Assembly (NCBI RefSeq): GCF_010993775.1
Contig: NZ_WOTO01000022.1
Span: 60,412 to 124,411, forward strand
DNA from: Fodinicola feengrottensis
GTDB taxonomy: Bacteria; Actinomycetota; Actinomycetes; Mycobacteriales; HKI-0501
DNA: 64,000 bases
Direction: 5' to 3'
Each line of letters starts with the position of its first letter. Position 1 is the first letter of the stretch. The position numbers were made by a program, and so were the translations under genes. The notes beneath the pieces are model-generated. The model worked only from the letters and a program-made list of their open reading frames with translations, had not been told where the DNA came from and searched no databases. Positions 51,668 to 60,795 of the stretch are shown here, piece after piece.

Positions 51668-52555
51668 AGGCTGGCCTTTCGTCCGGAAAAACTCTCGATG
51701 ACCTTCAGCAGGGCCGAATGGTCGAGGCTGCCGTAGCCCTGCTGGCGGGCCGCCGAGATGAGCTGCGCGACCAGGGCCGCGGTCGGCAGCGCGACCTCGG
51801 CCTCCCGCGCGGCGGACAGCACGATCCCCATGTCCTTGTGATGCAGGTCGATCCGAAAGCCCGGAGCGAATTCCCGGGCGACCATGGTTTTCCTTTTGAG
51901 GTCAAGAATTCTGCTGGCGGCAAGACCGCCGGCGAGTACGTCCAGACCGGTACCGGCGTCCACCCCGGACGCCTCCAGCAACACGATCGCCTCGGCGACC
52001 AGCGCGTACGTGCCGCCAACGACCAGCTGGTTGGCCGCTTTCACACGGTCTGGCCGGCGCCGTGCGGTCCAACGTGCACGACCGTCTTGCCCAACGCGTC
52101 AAAAAGAGGTTTCGCACTCTCAAAATCGTCGGCGTCGCCGCCGACCATGATGGAGAGCACCCCGTCAACCGCGCCTTTTTCGCCGCCGCTGACGGGGGCG
52201 TCGAGGACCCGCACCCCGCGGGTGTGGCCGGCCTCCGCGATCCGCCGGGAGGTCTGCGGCCGAATGGTGCTCATGTCGATGACGAGCACCCTGGGTTTTA
52301 CGTTCTCCAGCACGCCTTCCGGCCCGAAGGTCACCGCTTCCACCTGGGGCCAGTCCGGCAGCATGGTGATGACCGCATCGACACCATTGACCGTCTCGGC
52401 AATGCTGGCGGCGCCGTTTCGCCGCCCGCCTCAAGAAGGCTGCGCGGACCCTTTTCGGCCAGATCAAAGCCCCTCACGCGATAGCCGGCGCGGACCAGAT
52501 TGCCAGCCATTGGCGCACCCATGATGCCCAACCCAACGAACCCGACGGTGGTCAC
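51664..52555 (-). CDS. glxR: 2-hydroxy-3-oxopropionate (tartronate semialdehyde) reductase (apparent frameshifts)
   Basis: Reduces tartronate semialdehyde to D-glycerate with NAD(P)H. Rossmann start MTTVGFVGLGIMGAPMAGNL, then MSTIRPQTSRRIAEA, VRVLDAPVSGGEKGAVDG (substrate loop), and the catalytic Lys region KAANQLVVGGTYALVAEAIV followed by FRIDLHHKDMGIVLSAAREA. These are the beta-hydroxyacid dehydrogenase motifs. Frame breaks near 52420 and 52045; about 297 residues, normal length. It begins with GTG overlapping the hyi stop and ends overlapping the gcl start. The next step, glycerate kinase, is not in this window. Confidence 0.92.
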
Positions 52556-53382
52556 GACGAGACCTCCACTGTGGACGGCCGGAACGGCAGCCAGTCGAAG
52601 CTGTCCGCGCTCGGCCCGACCGGCTTGTATTCCAGGCCGACATAACCGGCGTAACCGGAGGCGTCGAGCCGCGCGAGCACCTGCTCGTACGGGATGGCCC
52701 CGGTGCCGGGCTGGCCGCGGCCGGGCACATCGGCTATTTGTACGTGTCCGAACCGGTCAGCGGCCCGGTCGATCAGCTCGATCGACTCTTCGCCCATCCG
52801 GTGCAGGTGATAGAAGTCGGCCAGGAACGCGATGTTGTGCAGCCCGCTTTCGGCGCGTACGCGATCAATCACCGTGAGCGCCGCGCGGGAGGACGTGAGC
52901 GGATAGTGCGGACTCTCGTACGAGTTGAGGGCCTCGACCACCACGGTCGCACCGATCCGGTCCGCCGCCGCGGTGGCGAGCACCAGATTTTCCACCGCCA
53001 GCTCGTCCTGCCGCGCTGGCGAGGTGTCCGCGTCGCGATTTCCGTAGAGGGCGTTCAAAGTGCGGCAGCCCATTCGTTGCGCGAAGCCGACCGCCACCTC
53101 GATGTTCGCCACGAACCGGCCGCTCTCGGCCGGCCGGGACAGCAGCCCGCGGTCCCCCTTTGCCATGTCACCAGCATCAAAATTCAGTCCGACGAGCTGC
53201 ACTCCAGCGTCGTCGAGGGCGCGCTGCAGAGCATCCAGGTCGGCGTCCGGCGGCGTCGGGCCGGCGAACGGCCACCACAGCTCCACCGCGCCGAAGCCCG
53301 ATGCTGCCGCCGCGGCCGGTCTTTCCAGCAACGGGATCTCGGTGAAAAGGATGGAAAGATTCACATCGTACGTAATCGGCAT
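52552..53382 (-). CDS. hyi: Hydroxypyruvate isomerase family protein
   Basis: Intact, 276 residues, TIM-barrel xylose-isomerase-like fold. It begins MPITYDVNLSILFTEIPLLE and has GFGAVELWWPF, GVQLVGLNFDAGDMAKGDRG, CRTLNALYGNRD, VVVEALNSYESPHYPL, FLADFYHLHRMGE and GHVQIADVPGRGQPGTG. The acidic residues and His in the ELWWP, VVEALN and FYHLHRMGE segments are the expected metal and catalytic ligands. Hyi interconverts hydroxypyruvate and tartronate semialdehyde, and is normally next to gcl and glxR, as here. ATG 53382 lies 13 bp after the sucD-like stop. Confidence 0.93.
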   Translation of the reverse strand: MPITYDVNLSILFTEIPLLERPAAAAASGFGAVELWWPFAGPTPPDADLDALQRALDDAGVQLVGLNFDAGDMAKGDRGLLSRPAESGRFVANIEVAVGFAQRMGCRTLNALYGNRDADTSPARQDELAVENLVLATAAADRIGATVVVEALNSYESPHYPLTSSRAALTVIDRVRAESGLHNIAFLADFYHLHRMGEESIELIDRAADRFGHVQIADVPGRGQPGTGAIPYEQVLARLDASGYAGYVGLEYKPVGPSADSFDWLPFRPSTVEVSS

Positions 53383-53394
53383 TCTGCTCCGATC

Positions 53395-54291
53395 TCAGGC
53401 GGCCGCGGTGCTGTGCAGTCGCTCGCGCAGGAGGCGGGCGGCCTCGCTGGGGGTCTTGCCGACGCTGACGCCGGCGGCTTCCAGGGCGTCTTTCTTTGCC
53501 TGGGCCGTGCCGGCCGAGCCGGACACGATCGCCCCCGCATGGCCCATCGTTTTGCCTTCAGGGGCGGTGAAACCGGCGACATATCCGATCACCGGCTTGG
53601 TGACGTGCTCCTTGATATATGCGGCGGCACGCTCTTCCGCATCGCCGCCAATCTCTCCGATCATCACGATCGCCGCGGTCTCCGGGTCGTTTTCGAAGGC
53701 CTGCAACGCATCGATGTGCGTCGTACCGATCACCGGATCACCGCCGATGCCGATCGCCGTCGAGAAGCCGATGTCCCGCAGCTCGTACATCATCTGGTAC
53801 GTCAAGGTGCCCGACTTGGACACCAGCCCGATCGGTCCCGGCCCGGTGATGTCCGCCGGAATAATGCCGGCGTTTGATCGGCCAGGACTCACGATGCCCG
53901 GACAGTTCGGCCCGACGATCCGCGTCCTGTTACCAGTGTCCACGGCGTGCGCCCAAAATGCGGCCGAGTCGTGGATGGGCACGCCCTCGGTGATCACCAC
54001 CGCGAGGCCGATCGACGCGTCGATCGCCTCCAGAACGGCGGTCTTGGTAAAAGCCGGCGGCACCAGGATGACGGTGACATCGGCCTCGGTGAAGGCGATC
54101 GCCTCGGATACGGACTCGAACACCGGCAGCGATATGCCATCGAAGTCGACTTTCTGGCCTGCCTTGCGGGGATTGACACCACCGACCACGGTGGTGCCGG
54201 CCCGCAACATTCGGGCGGTGTGCTTCACACCCTCCGAGCCAGTCATGCCCTGGACAATGACTCTGCTTTTCTCCGTCAGGAAAATGGCCAT
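53395..54291 (-). CDS. Succinyl-CoA synthetase alpha-subunit-like protein
   Basis: Intact, 298 residues. CoA-binding part [20 protein letters not shown] and [11 protein letters not shown], then [40 protein letters not shown] and the active-site phospho-His in [20 protein letters not shown]. This is a SucD-type protein. It lies 3 bp after the SucC-type gene and before hyi, inside the glyoxylate operon rather than with TCA genes. It may form succinyl-CoA as CoA donor for the CoA-transferase, or be a malate-CoA ligase (MtkB-like); sequence features visible here do not separate these. Confidence 0.92.
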   Translation of the reverse strand: MAIFLTEKSRVIVQGMTGSEGVKHTARMLRAGTTVVGGVNPRKAGQKVDFDGISLPVFESVSEAIAFTEADVTVILVPPAFTKTAVLEAIDASIGLAVVITEGVPIHDSAAFWAHAVDTGNRTRIVGPNCPGIVSPGRSNAGIIPADITGPGPIGLVSKSGTLTYQMMYELRDIGFSTAIGIGGDPVIGTTHIDALQAFENDPETAAIVMIGEIGGDAEERAAAYIKEHVTKPVIGYVAGFTAPEGKTMGHAGAIVSGSAGTAQAKKDALEAAGVSVGKTPSEAARLLRERLHSTAAA

Positions 54292-54294
54292 GTC

Positions 54295-55439
54295 TCAGGC
54301 TCCCGCCACTGCGAGTTCGGCGGCCTTCGCAGCCGCGGTATCCATCGTGTCCATCACGGTCACCAGCGGATGGTTCGCCTCCGCGAGGATCCGCCGGCCC
54401 TGCACCACGTTGTTCCCGTCCAGCCGTACGACCAGCGGTTTGGACGCCTGCGCACCGAGAATCGCCAGCGCCTGAACAATTCCGTCCGCGACCGCGTCAC
54501 AGGCGGTGATCCCGCCGCCGAAAACGTTGACGAAAACGCTGCGCGTACATCCGGATCGCCGAGAATCACCGACAATCCGTTCGCCATCACCTCCGCCGAG
54601 GCACCGCCGCCAATGTCCAGGAAGTTGGCGGGTTTGACACCGGCGTACGCGACAACGTCCAATGTGGACATCACCAGCCCGGCTCCATTGCCGATGACTC
54701 CGACCTGGCCGTCCAGTTTCACGTAGTTCAGGTCCAGCGCTTTTGCCTTGGCTTCCAACGGATCCACGACAGCGGAGTCTTCCTGCGCTGGATGCCGATA
54801 GGCGGCGTTGTCGTCGAGCGTGATCTTGCTGTCCAACGCGACGATATGGCCGTCCCCGTCCCGTCCGAGCGGATTGATCTCCAGCAGCGTGGCGTCCTCG
54901 GCGACGAAGCACTCCCAGAGTTTCACCAGCACCTCGGCGACTTCCTCGGCCACCTCGGCCGGAAACCGAGCGGCCGCCACGATTTCCCGGGCCTTGCCGA
55001 GATCCACTCCGGCCGACACCGGGATCCTCGCCAGCGCCTCGGGCTTGGTCGCGGCCACTTCCTCGATGTCCATGCCGCCTTGGATCGACGCCATCGCAAG
55101 GAAAGTACGGTTCGAACGGTCCAGCAAGAACGAGACGTAGTATTCCTCGACCACCTGACAGGCGGCCGCGACCAACACTTTGTGCACGGTGTGGCCCTTG
55201 ATGTCCATGCCGAGGATCTGCGCGGCCTTACTGACCGCATCGGCCGGGTCCGCGGCCAGCTTGACGCCGCCGGCTTTGCCGCGCCCGCCTGTCTTCACCT
55301 GGGCCTTGACCACTACCCGACCGCCCAGCTGCGCGGCCACCGCGGCCGCCTTGGTCGGATCGTTGATCACCGAGCCAGCCACCACCGGCACGCCATGGGC
55401 GGCCAGCAGGTCCTTCGCCTGGTATTCGTACAGATCCAC
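54295..55439 (-). CDS. Succinyl-CoA synthetase beta-subunit-like protein (apparent frameshift)
   Basis: About 381 residues, ATP-grasp fold. [80 protein letters not shown] and [20 protein letters not shown], then [21 protein letters not shown] break near 54543 leads to [20 protein letters not shown]. It starts with GTG 55439 with GGAGG upstream and is the first gene of a five-gene operon (sucC-like, sucD-like, hyi, glxR, gcl). The promoter region carries CATAC-type elements. Likely a second copy specialised for this pathway; the housekeeping TCA copy is not in the window. Confidence 0.9.
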
Positions 55440-55466
55440 TTACGTTCCTCCGATCGAACCAGGTCG

Positions 55467-55541
55467 ATAGTATGCAGTATTCAATTTCCTTCGTCTAGCT
55501 GTGGCCACGGTCACATCGGTACGGTAGATTGCATACAGTAT
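55467..55541. promoter_or_regulatory. Divergent promoter with GntR operator candidates
   Basis: Between the sucC-like gene and the OFA transporter. ATTGCATACAGTAT at 55528-55541 matches the copy at 49865 in all but one position. On the other strand TGCATACTAT lies at 55467-55476. They flank the two divergent starts (55439 and 55565), as expected for coordinated control of uptake and glyoxylate use. Confidence 0.65.
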
Positions 55542-55564
55542 TACGTCAACCGTGGGAGGTCGCG

Positions 55565-56905
55565 ATGTCCGTGACGACGGAATCCGTGCCGGGACTCGTC
55601 CGCGAGGTGTACGACTGCTGCGGCCGCCGCTATCGGGTCGGGCCGTCGGCGCGGCGGCTCACCGGCCACTCGCGGGCGTGGTGGATGCTGTGGCTGCCGT
55701 GGGCCGCGATGGCCGCGGTCGGCGTGCTGCAGTACGGCTTCGGCGCCGCCGTACCAGCGCTCTCCGCCGCCCACGGCTGGCCGCCGGCACAGACATTCTG
55801 GCTGCTCGCGCTCTGGACGGTGTGCCAGGCCGGCGTCGGCCTCCCCACCGCCTACCTGCGCGAACGCGGCGTCGTCGGGCCGCGCACGGTGATGCTGCTG
55901 GGCGCCGCGCTCTGCCTGGCCGGCCCTGTCACGCTGGCCAACAGCAACACGATGGGCGCGGCCGTCCTGGGCTATTCGGTGCTCAGTGGCACCGGCGCCG
56001 GGCTGGTCTACGCGGGCGCCACCTCGGTGGCCTCGAAATGGCACCCAGAACGGTCGGCCAGCAAGGTCAGCTTCGTGACCGGGGCTTTCGCGTACGGCTC
56101 AGTGCCCTTTGTCATCGCGTACGTCATCGGCATGACGCCCACCAATCTGCCGGTCTTTATGGGCGTCACTGGGTTGCTTATCGGGTTGGTTGTCGCCTTC
56201 GCCGGCATCCTGCTGCGCGATCCGCCGGCGCACTGGTGGCCGCCGCACCTCGACCCGCAGCGCTGGGCGCTGGACAACCGGCTGAACCCGGGTCGAGTGG
56301 CGAACCCGCCGGCGGTCCGGCAGTTCACCCCGCACGAGGCGATCCGGACCGGCGTCCTGCCGATCATGTACGTGCTGCTCTTCTTCGCGGGCGCGGTGTC
56401 CCTGTTCAACGTGACCTTCTTCGCCACTTACGCCCTCTGGTCCGGCCTCACACCCTGGCCGATCGCGGTCGGCGCGGCCCTGCTGGTCGGCCTCAACGGC
56501 GCCGGCCGGGCGTTCGCCATCCGGGTCTCGAACCGGCTCGGCCGCCGCCGCACGCTCAGCTTCGTCCTCAGCACGCTCGCGCTCGGCCAGCTCTGCTTCG
56601 CCGGCGCCGCGAGCGCCGGCATCCGGCCGCTGCTGTTCGTCGCGGTCGCCCTCGCCGGCATCGGCGGCGGCGCCTTCTATCCGCTGTTCGCCAGCCTCAC
56701 CCGCGACTATTTCGGCGAGCGCAACACGCTGGAAATCCACGGGGTGATCTACAGCGCCAAGGCTTTCGCAGGCATCTGCGGTGTCGGGCTCGCGGCCGTG
56801 GCAGTGCCCGCCTTCGGATATCCCGCGGTGTTTTTGCTGGCATGTGTACTCGCGCTCGGATCCGCGTTGCTCAGCCGCCGACTCCGCCGCCCCGGCCACC
56901 ACTGA
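55565..56905 (+). CDS. OFA-family MFS transporter
   Basis: Intact, 446 residues, 12 predicted helices. The N-terminal CGRRYRVGPSARRLTGHSRA and WWMLWLPWAAMAAVGVLQYG echo the other two OFA proteins. Others are LGYSVLSGTGAGLVYAGATS, GAFAYGSVPFVIAYVIGMTP, GLNGAGRAFAIRVSNRLGRR and DYFGERNTLEIHGVIYSAKA. ATG 55565 has GGGAGGT upstream. It is divergent from the glyoxylate operon across two CATAC-type elements. It is less similar to the other two copies than they are to each other, so it may carry a different substrate of the same family, such as formate, glyoxylate or oxalate. Confidence 0.9.
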   Translation: MSVTTESVPGLVREVYDCCGRRYRVGPSARRLTGHSRAWWMLWLPWAAMAAVGVLQYGFGAAVPALSAAHGWPPAQTFWLLALWTVCQAGVGLPTAYLRERGVVGPRTVMLLGAALCLAGPVTLANSNTMGAAVLGYSVLSGTGAGLVYAGATSVASKWHPERSASKVSFVTGAFAYGSVPFVIAYVIGMTPTNLPVFMGVTGLLIGLVVAFAGILLRDPPAHWWPPHLDPQRWALDNRLNPGRVANPPAVRQFTPHEAIRTGVLPIMYVLLFFAGAVSLFNVTFFATYALWSGLTPWPIAVGAALLVGLNGAGRAFAIRVSNRLGRRRTLSFVLSTLALGQLCFAGAASAGIRPLLFVAVALAGIGGGAFYPLFASLTRDYFGERNTLEIHGVIYSAKAFAGICGVGLAAVAVPAFGYPAVFLLACVLALGSALLSRRLRRPGHH

Positions 56906-56937
56906 TTCAGTGTGTAGGCCTGGGTCGGCGCTGATCG

Positions 56938-58437
56938 TCACGGATGGGGGGCGTGCCCGGGCTTGTCGTACAGGTGACCCGCGTACCGCGGCAGCAGATC
57001 GCGGAGCTGGCCGACCTTCACCTTTTCCGGCGTCGTAAGAGACGCCGGTCCATAGATGCGGTAACCGCCGTCTTCCCGCCGGGTGGCGCCGTGTTTGCTG
57101 ACCCATTCGGGTGACGGCTGACGGGACGCCCGGAACCTGACCGACAACGCGGCCGCGCTGCCGTCACCGTCCACGTCGATACGTTCGAGTGCGTCCCAGC
57201 CGATCGTGAAAGTCTCGCCTGTCCCGTGCGTCCGGCCGGCTTGGTTGTTGGCCAGGTAGTGAGCAGCGAGCAGCGTCTTGCCGCCTCGGACGGTGGGCGC
57301 CTTGTAGACAACCGTCAGCTTCTTGGCGTCCAAGGTGATGGTGTCAGATTTGACACCCCGCGTTGCCAGCAAACCAAAAAACACGCCAAGCACCGCTCCA
57401 GCCGCCGCACCACATGCCCCGGTCACCAGCGGCTTGACGTACCAGGCAGCACCAGCGTAAATCTGCACGTCTGGTCTGAGCGTCATAATAATCGCCAGTG
57501 GCACGGCAAGGAACCAAGCCCAGATCTGGGCATGAAGGGAGACGTTTGTTTTCAGCATGTCGAACGTGGTGTTGGTAAGCGTGACCGGTGCTGGTCCTAT
57601 CCGACTCGTGGTGTTTCCAGCCACGCTTTCCGCCCGGGCAGCGCGAAGAGCCGCGGCGACTTCGCGCGCATTGGCCGGCCGGTCGGCGGGGTCTTTGGCC
57701 AGCAGTTGGTGAACAAGGTCGGCAAGCTCGTCAGCCACGCCGGACAGTCGGGGCGCCGGGTCAGCGAGATGTTGATGCGCATAAGCAAGATAGGTCGGGC
57801 CGGGAAATGGCGGTTCACCGGTCAACAACAACACATGCAGGGTGGCTCCGAACGCGTACAGATCCGTGCGGGCGTCGACAGATTCTCCGCGCCACTGCTC
57901 AGGAGCCATAAACGGTGCCGTGCCCACCGTCGTACCAGTTTTCGTCAAACGAGCAGACGCCTCAGCATAATGAGCGATCCCAAAATCGCAGATCTTTACG
58001 CCGCCGGCCACCGATATCAGATTTTCCGGCTTGATATCGCGGTGCACAACGCCACGGTCATGCGCGTACGCGAGTGCGTCCGCCACTTTTGCCATGAGCT
58101 CCAACGCCATATCGACGGGCATCACGCCTGCCTTGGCGAACGTGTGCCCAGTCAGCAACTCCATGACAAAATATGGATGCCCGTCGTGCTCGCCAATGTC
58201 ATGCACGACAGTGATTCCCGGATGCTGCAACGCCGCCGCGGTACGCGCTTCCTGCCGCAGCCGGTTGGTCAACTCCCGATCGTCGTCGAACGCCGAGAGC
58301 AGGATCTTGATCGCCACCTGCCGGCTCAGCTCCTGGTCCCGGGCTTCCCACACCTCCCCCATGCCGCCCCGGCCCAGCCTCCTGACCAGCCGGTATCGCC
58401 CACCCAAAACCGCCTCAGCCTGCACGACTCGTACCAC
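56938..58437 (-). CDS. Serine/threonine protein kinase with membrane segments
   Basis: Intact, 499 residues. Kinase domain about residues 12-270: RLGRGGMGEVWEARDQ, VAIKILLSAFDDDREL (Lys), HDRGVVHRDIKPENLI (catalytic loop), VKICDFGIAHYAE, APEQWRGESVDARTDLYAFG. After a linker come two hydrophobic segments near residues 305-375 (IWAWFLAVPLAIIMTL and ACGAAAGAVLGVFFGLLATR), so the C-terminal ~120 residues return to the cytoplasm. That domain (TITLDAKKLTVVYKAPTV, IGWDALERIDVDGDG) is not one I recognise. No PASTA repeats. The gene stands alone between the OFA transporter and an aldehyde dehydrogenase. Confidence 0.92.
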   Translation of the reverse strand: MVRVVQAEAVLGGRYRLVRRLGRGGMGEVWEARDQELSRQVAIKILLSAFDDDRELTNRLRQEARTAAALQHPGITVVHDIGEHDGHPYFVMELLTGHTFAKAGVMPVDMALELMAKVADALAYAHDRGVVHRDIKPENLISVAGGVKICDFGIAHYAEASARLTKTGTTVGTAPFMAPEQWRGESVDARTDLYAFGATLHVLLLTGEPPFPGPTYLAYAHQHLADPAPRLSGVADELADLVHQLLAKDPADRPANAREVAAALRAARAESVAGNTTSRIGPAPVTLTNTTFDMLKTNVSLHAQIWAWFLAVPLAIIMTLRPDVQIYAGAAWYVKPLVTGACGAAAGAVLGVFFGLLATRGVKSDTITLDAKKLTVVYKAPTVRGGKTLLAAHYLANNQAGRTHGTGETFTIGWDALERIDVDGDGSAAALSVRFRASRQPSPEWVSKHGATRREDGGYRIYGPASLTTPEKVKVGQLRDLLPRYAGHLYDKPGHAPHP

Positions 58438-58576
58438 CTCCCCCGTCTGACGAGGGTCCCGACCTTAGCCCACCTCCGCAAGGCCGGACCGCTTGGACGC
58501 GGCACCGGCGCACCGCAACAATCACTTGCCCTTTCAGGCTTCAGAGATAAAAGTTTTCGGGCTTTACAAAGGCGAA

Positions 58577-59954
58577 CTACCCCACCCAGACGGATTTCAG
58601 GTTGCAGAACTCCCGAATCCCGTGGGCGGACAGCTCCCGACCGTAGCCGGAGCGTTTGATGCCACCAAAAGGCAGCTCCGGGTACGAGGTGGTCATCCCG
58701 TTGATGAAGACATTCCCGGCTTCCAGCTCCACGGCGAACCGGGCCTGCTCGTCAGGGTCGGTCGTCCACGCGTTGGAGCCGAGGCCAAAACTCGTCGCGT
58801 TCGCCACCGAGAGCGCGGCATCAAGGTCGTCCACTCGATAAAGTGAAGCCACCGGCCCAAAAACCTCTTCGAGATAGATCCGCATCTCGGTCGTGATATC
58901 GGTAATGACGGTCGGCGGGTAGAACCAGCCCGGACCTTCCGCTCTCGACCCTCCACAAAGGACGGTCGCGCCGCTCTTCACTGCCTCGTCGACCAGTTCC
59001 TCGACGTCCGTACGCCCCCCTGCTCAGTCGCCAGCGGCCCGACATTGGGTGGCCGGATCCATCGGATCTCCGACCTTCAGTGCCTTCATTTTCTCGACGA
59101 AAAGCCGGCTGAATTCGGCAAAGGCGTCGGTGTGGACGATGAAACGCTTGGCGGCGATGCAGGACTGACCGTTGTTCTGCACTCGCGCGGTGACCGCCAC
59201 CGATGCCGCCTTCTCCAGGTCGGCCGACGGCATGACGACGAAAGCATCACTGCCGCCCAGCTCCATCACCGTTTTTTTGACCTCGTCACACACAAATCGC
59301 GGCCACCGAGCGGCCGGCGGGCTCGCTGCCGGTCAGCGTCGCCGCGGCCACTCGCGGATCACGCAGGACCTGCTCGACCTGTTTCGAGCCGATCAGCAGT
59401 GTTTGGAAGCAACCAGAGGGAAATCCGGCTCGTACGAACAGATCTTCCAGATACAGCGCGCTTTGCGGCACGTTCGAGGCGTGTTTGAGCAGGCCCACGT
59501 TGCCGGCCATCAGCGCCGGCGCGGCGAACCGTACGACCTGCCAGAGCGGGAAATTCCACGGCATCACAGCAAGCACCACACCCAGCGACTGGTACGAACC
59601 GTAGGCCTTCGACGCACCGACCGCGGCCGCGTCGACCGGCTCGTCGGCGAGGAAGTGTGCCGCGTTCTCCGCGTAAAAACGCATGCCCTTGGCGCACTTG
59701 GCCGCTTCGGCGGCGGCGGAGGCGAGGGTCTTGCCCATCTCCGCGGTCATCGTCCGCGCGATATCGTCCTTCTCCGCGTCCAACAGCTCGGCGGCGGCCC
59801 GCATCCAACCAGCCCGCTCGGCGAACGTGGTCCGCCGGTAGGTCAGCCAACGCTCGTGCCCGCGGCCGATCGCCGCCTCGATCTGCTCACTGGTGAGCGC
59901 GTCGAAAGTCTTCAGGGTCTCCCCGGTGGCCGGGTTGATGGTGGCGATCGGCAC
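58577..59954 (-). CDS. NAD(P)-dependent aldehyde dehydrogenase, succinate-semialdehyde type (apparent frameshifts)
   Basis: About 458 residues. IATINPATGETLKTFDALTS, SLGVVLAVMPWNFPLWQVVR, TLTGSEPAGRSVAAIC, the catalytic Glu in VMELGGSDAFVVMP, the nucleophile Cys in NNGQSCIAAKRFIVHTD, and the end LPFGGIKRSGYGRELSAHGI. The pattern is that of GabD-type dehydrogenases. Frame breaks near the T7 run at 59273-59279 and near the C6 run at 59015-59020. GTG 59954 is used because AGGAGGG lies 8 nt upstream. It follows the DJ-1-type gene by 59 bp on the same strand, both divergent from a LysR gene. Confidence 0.9.
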
Positions 59955-60013
59955 GACTGTCCCTCCTGCGGCGGATCCAACAGGTACGACTTCACGCCGG
60001 AACGGCCCGGCCG

Positions 60014-60684
60014 TCAAGTCGAACGGCCGGGCCGTGCCAGCGTGACTTCAGCGCGCGCGGCCACCGATTCCATCAGTGCGTAGAACCACTTCCCATCACC
60101 GGTGTGGAAAAACTCGAACCACGCCTCCAGGGTTTCCTTGCTGCACAGGTCCAGGCGCTCCAGCACCAGCCGCCCAAGATGCAACCCGCCAGTCGAGTTC
60201 GCGGTGATCAGCGGGCCGTCCACGACCGCCGTTTCCGGCACGTACCGCGGCTCCCCGGTGTAGTCCGGCGCCACCATCTTCAGGTATTCCAGCGCGTTGC
60301 TGGTGTGCCGCCGCTCGTTCAGCAGGCCGGCCGCGCGGCGCGCGCGCCGTCGCACCGCAGATGGCCGCCACCGGCACCTCGTGGTCCAGCAGATCGGCGA
60401 CCTTGCCGAACACCGGCGCGTGCTGGGACTCGTGCCAGGTCTCGGCGCCCGGAAGCAACAGCACGGCCGTGTTCTCGGTGGTGACCTCGTCGATCGTCGC
60501 GTCCGGCACGATCCGCACGCCGCCCATGGTGACGATCGGGTCCAAAGTCAGGCCGACGGTACGCACGCACCGGCACCGGCTCGATGCTAGGCCGGAAGTA
60601 GCGGCCGGTGTTCAGCTCCGGCAGAACGTATCCAAGCTCCCAGTCCGAAAGCGTGTCCATCACGTAGGTGTAGGCGTACTTCAT
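60014..60684 (-). CDS. DJ-1/PfpI-family protein (apparent frameshifts)
   Basis: About 223 residues. MKYAYTYVMDTLSDWELGYV, TMGGVRIVPDATIDEVTTEN, VLLLPGAETWHESQH, the nucleophile-elbow Cys in VPVAAICGATA, GLLNERRHTSNALEYLKMVA and LITANSTGGLHLGRLVLERL match class I glutamine-amidotransferase-like DJ-1/PfpI proteins (YdeA-like). Frame breaks near 60565 and 60345. Members act as chaperones, deglycases or proteases; the role cannot be read here. ATG 60684 faces a divergent LysR gene 111 bp away. It is followed by the aldehyde dehydrogenase, so the pair may detoxify a carbonyl compound. Confidence 0.82.
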
Positions 60685-60764
60685 GGGAAAACTCCTCAAT
60701 CGCGGTGACTCATTGATCGAATCAGCTGACTGACGCCCTGACCAACACCCGTTTGGCTCTTGTG

Positions 60765-60781
60765 ACAACCGATGGTTGTCG
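60765..60781. promoter_or_regulatory. 7-bp inverted repeat in the DJ-1/LysR divergent promoter
   Basis: GACAACC-GAT-GGTTGTC is a perfect palindrome with a 3-nt centre, 14 bp before the LysR start and 80 bp before the DJ-1-type gene. It is a candidate LysR operator for autoregulation and for control of the DJ-1/aldehyde dehydrogenase pair. Confidence 0.6.
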
Positions 60782-60795
60782 ACCATCGTGGACGG

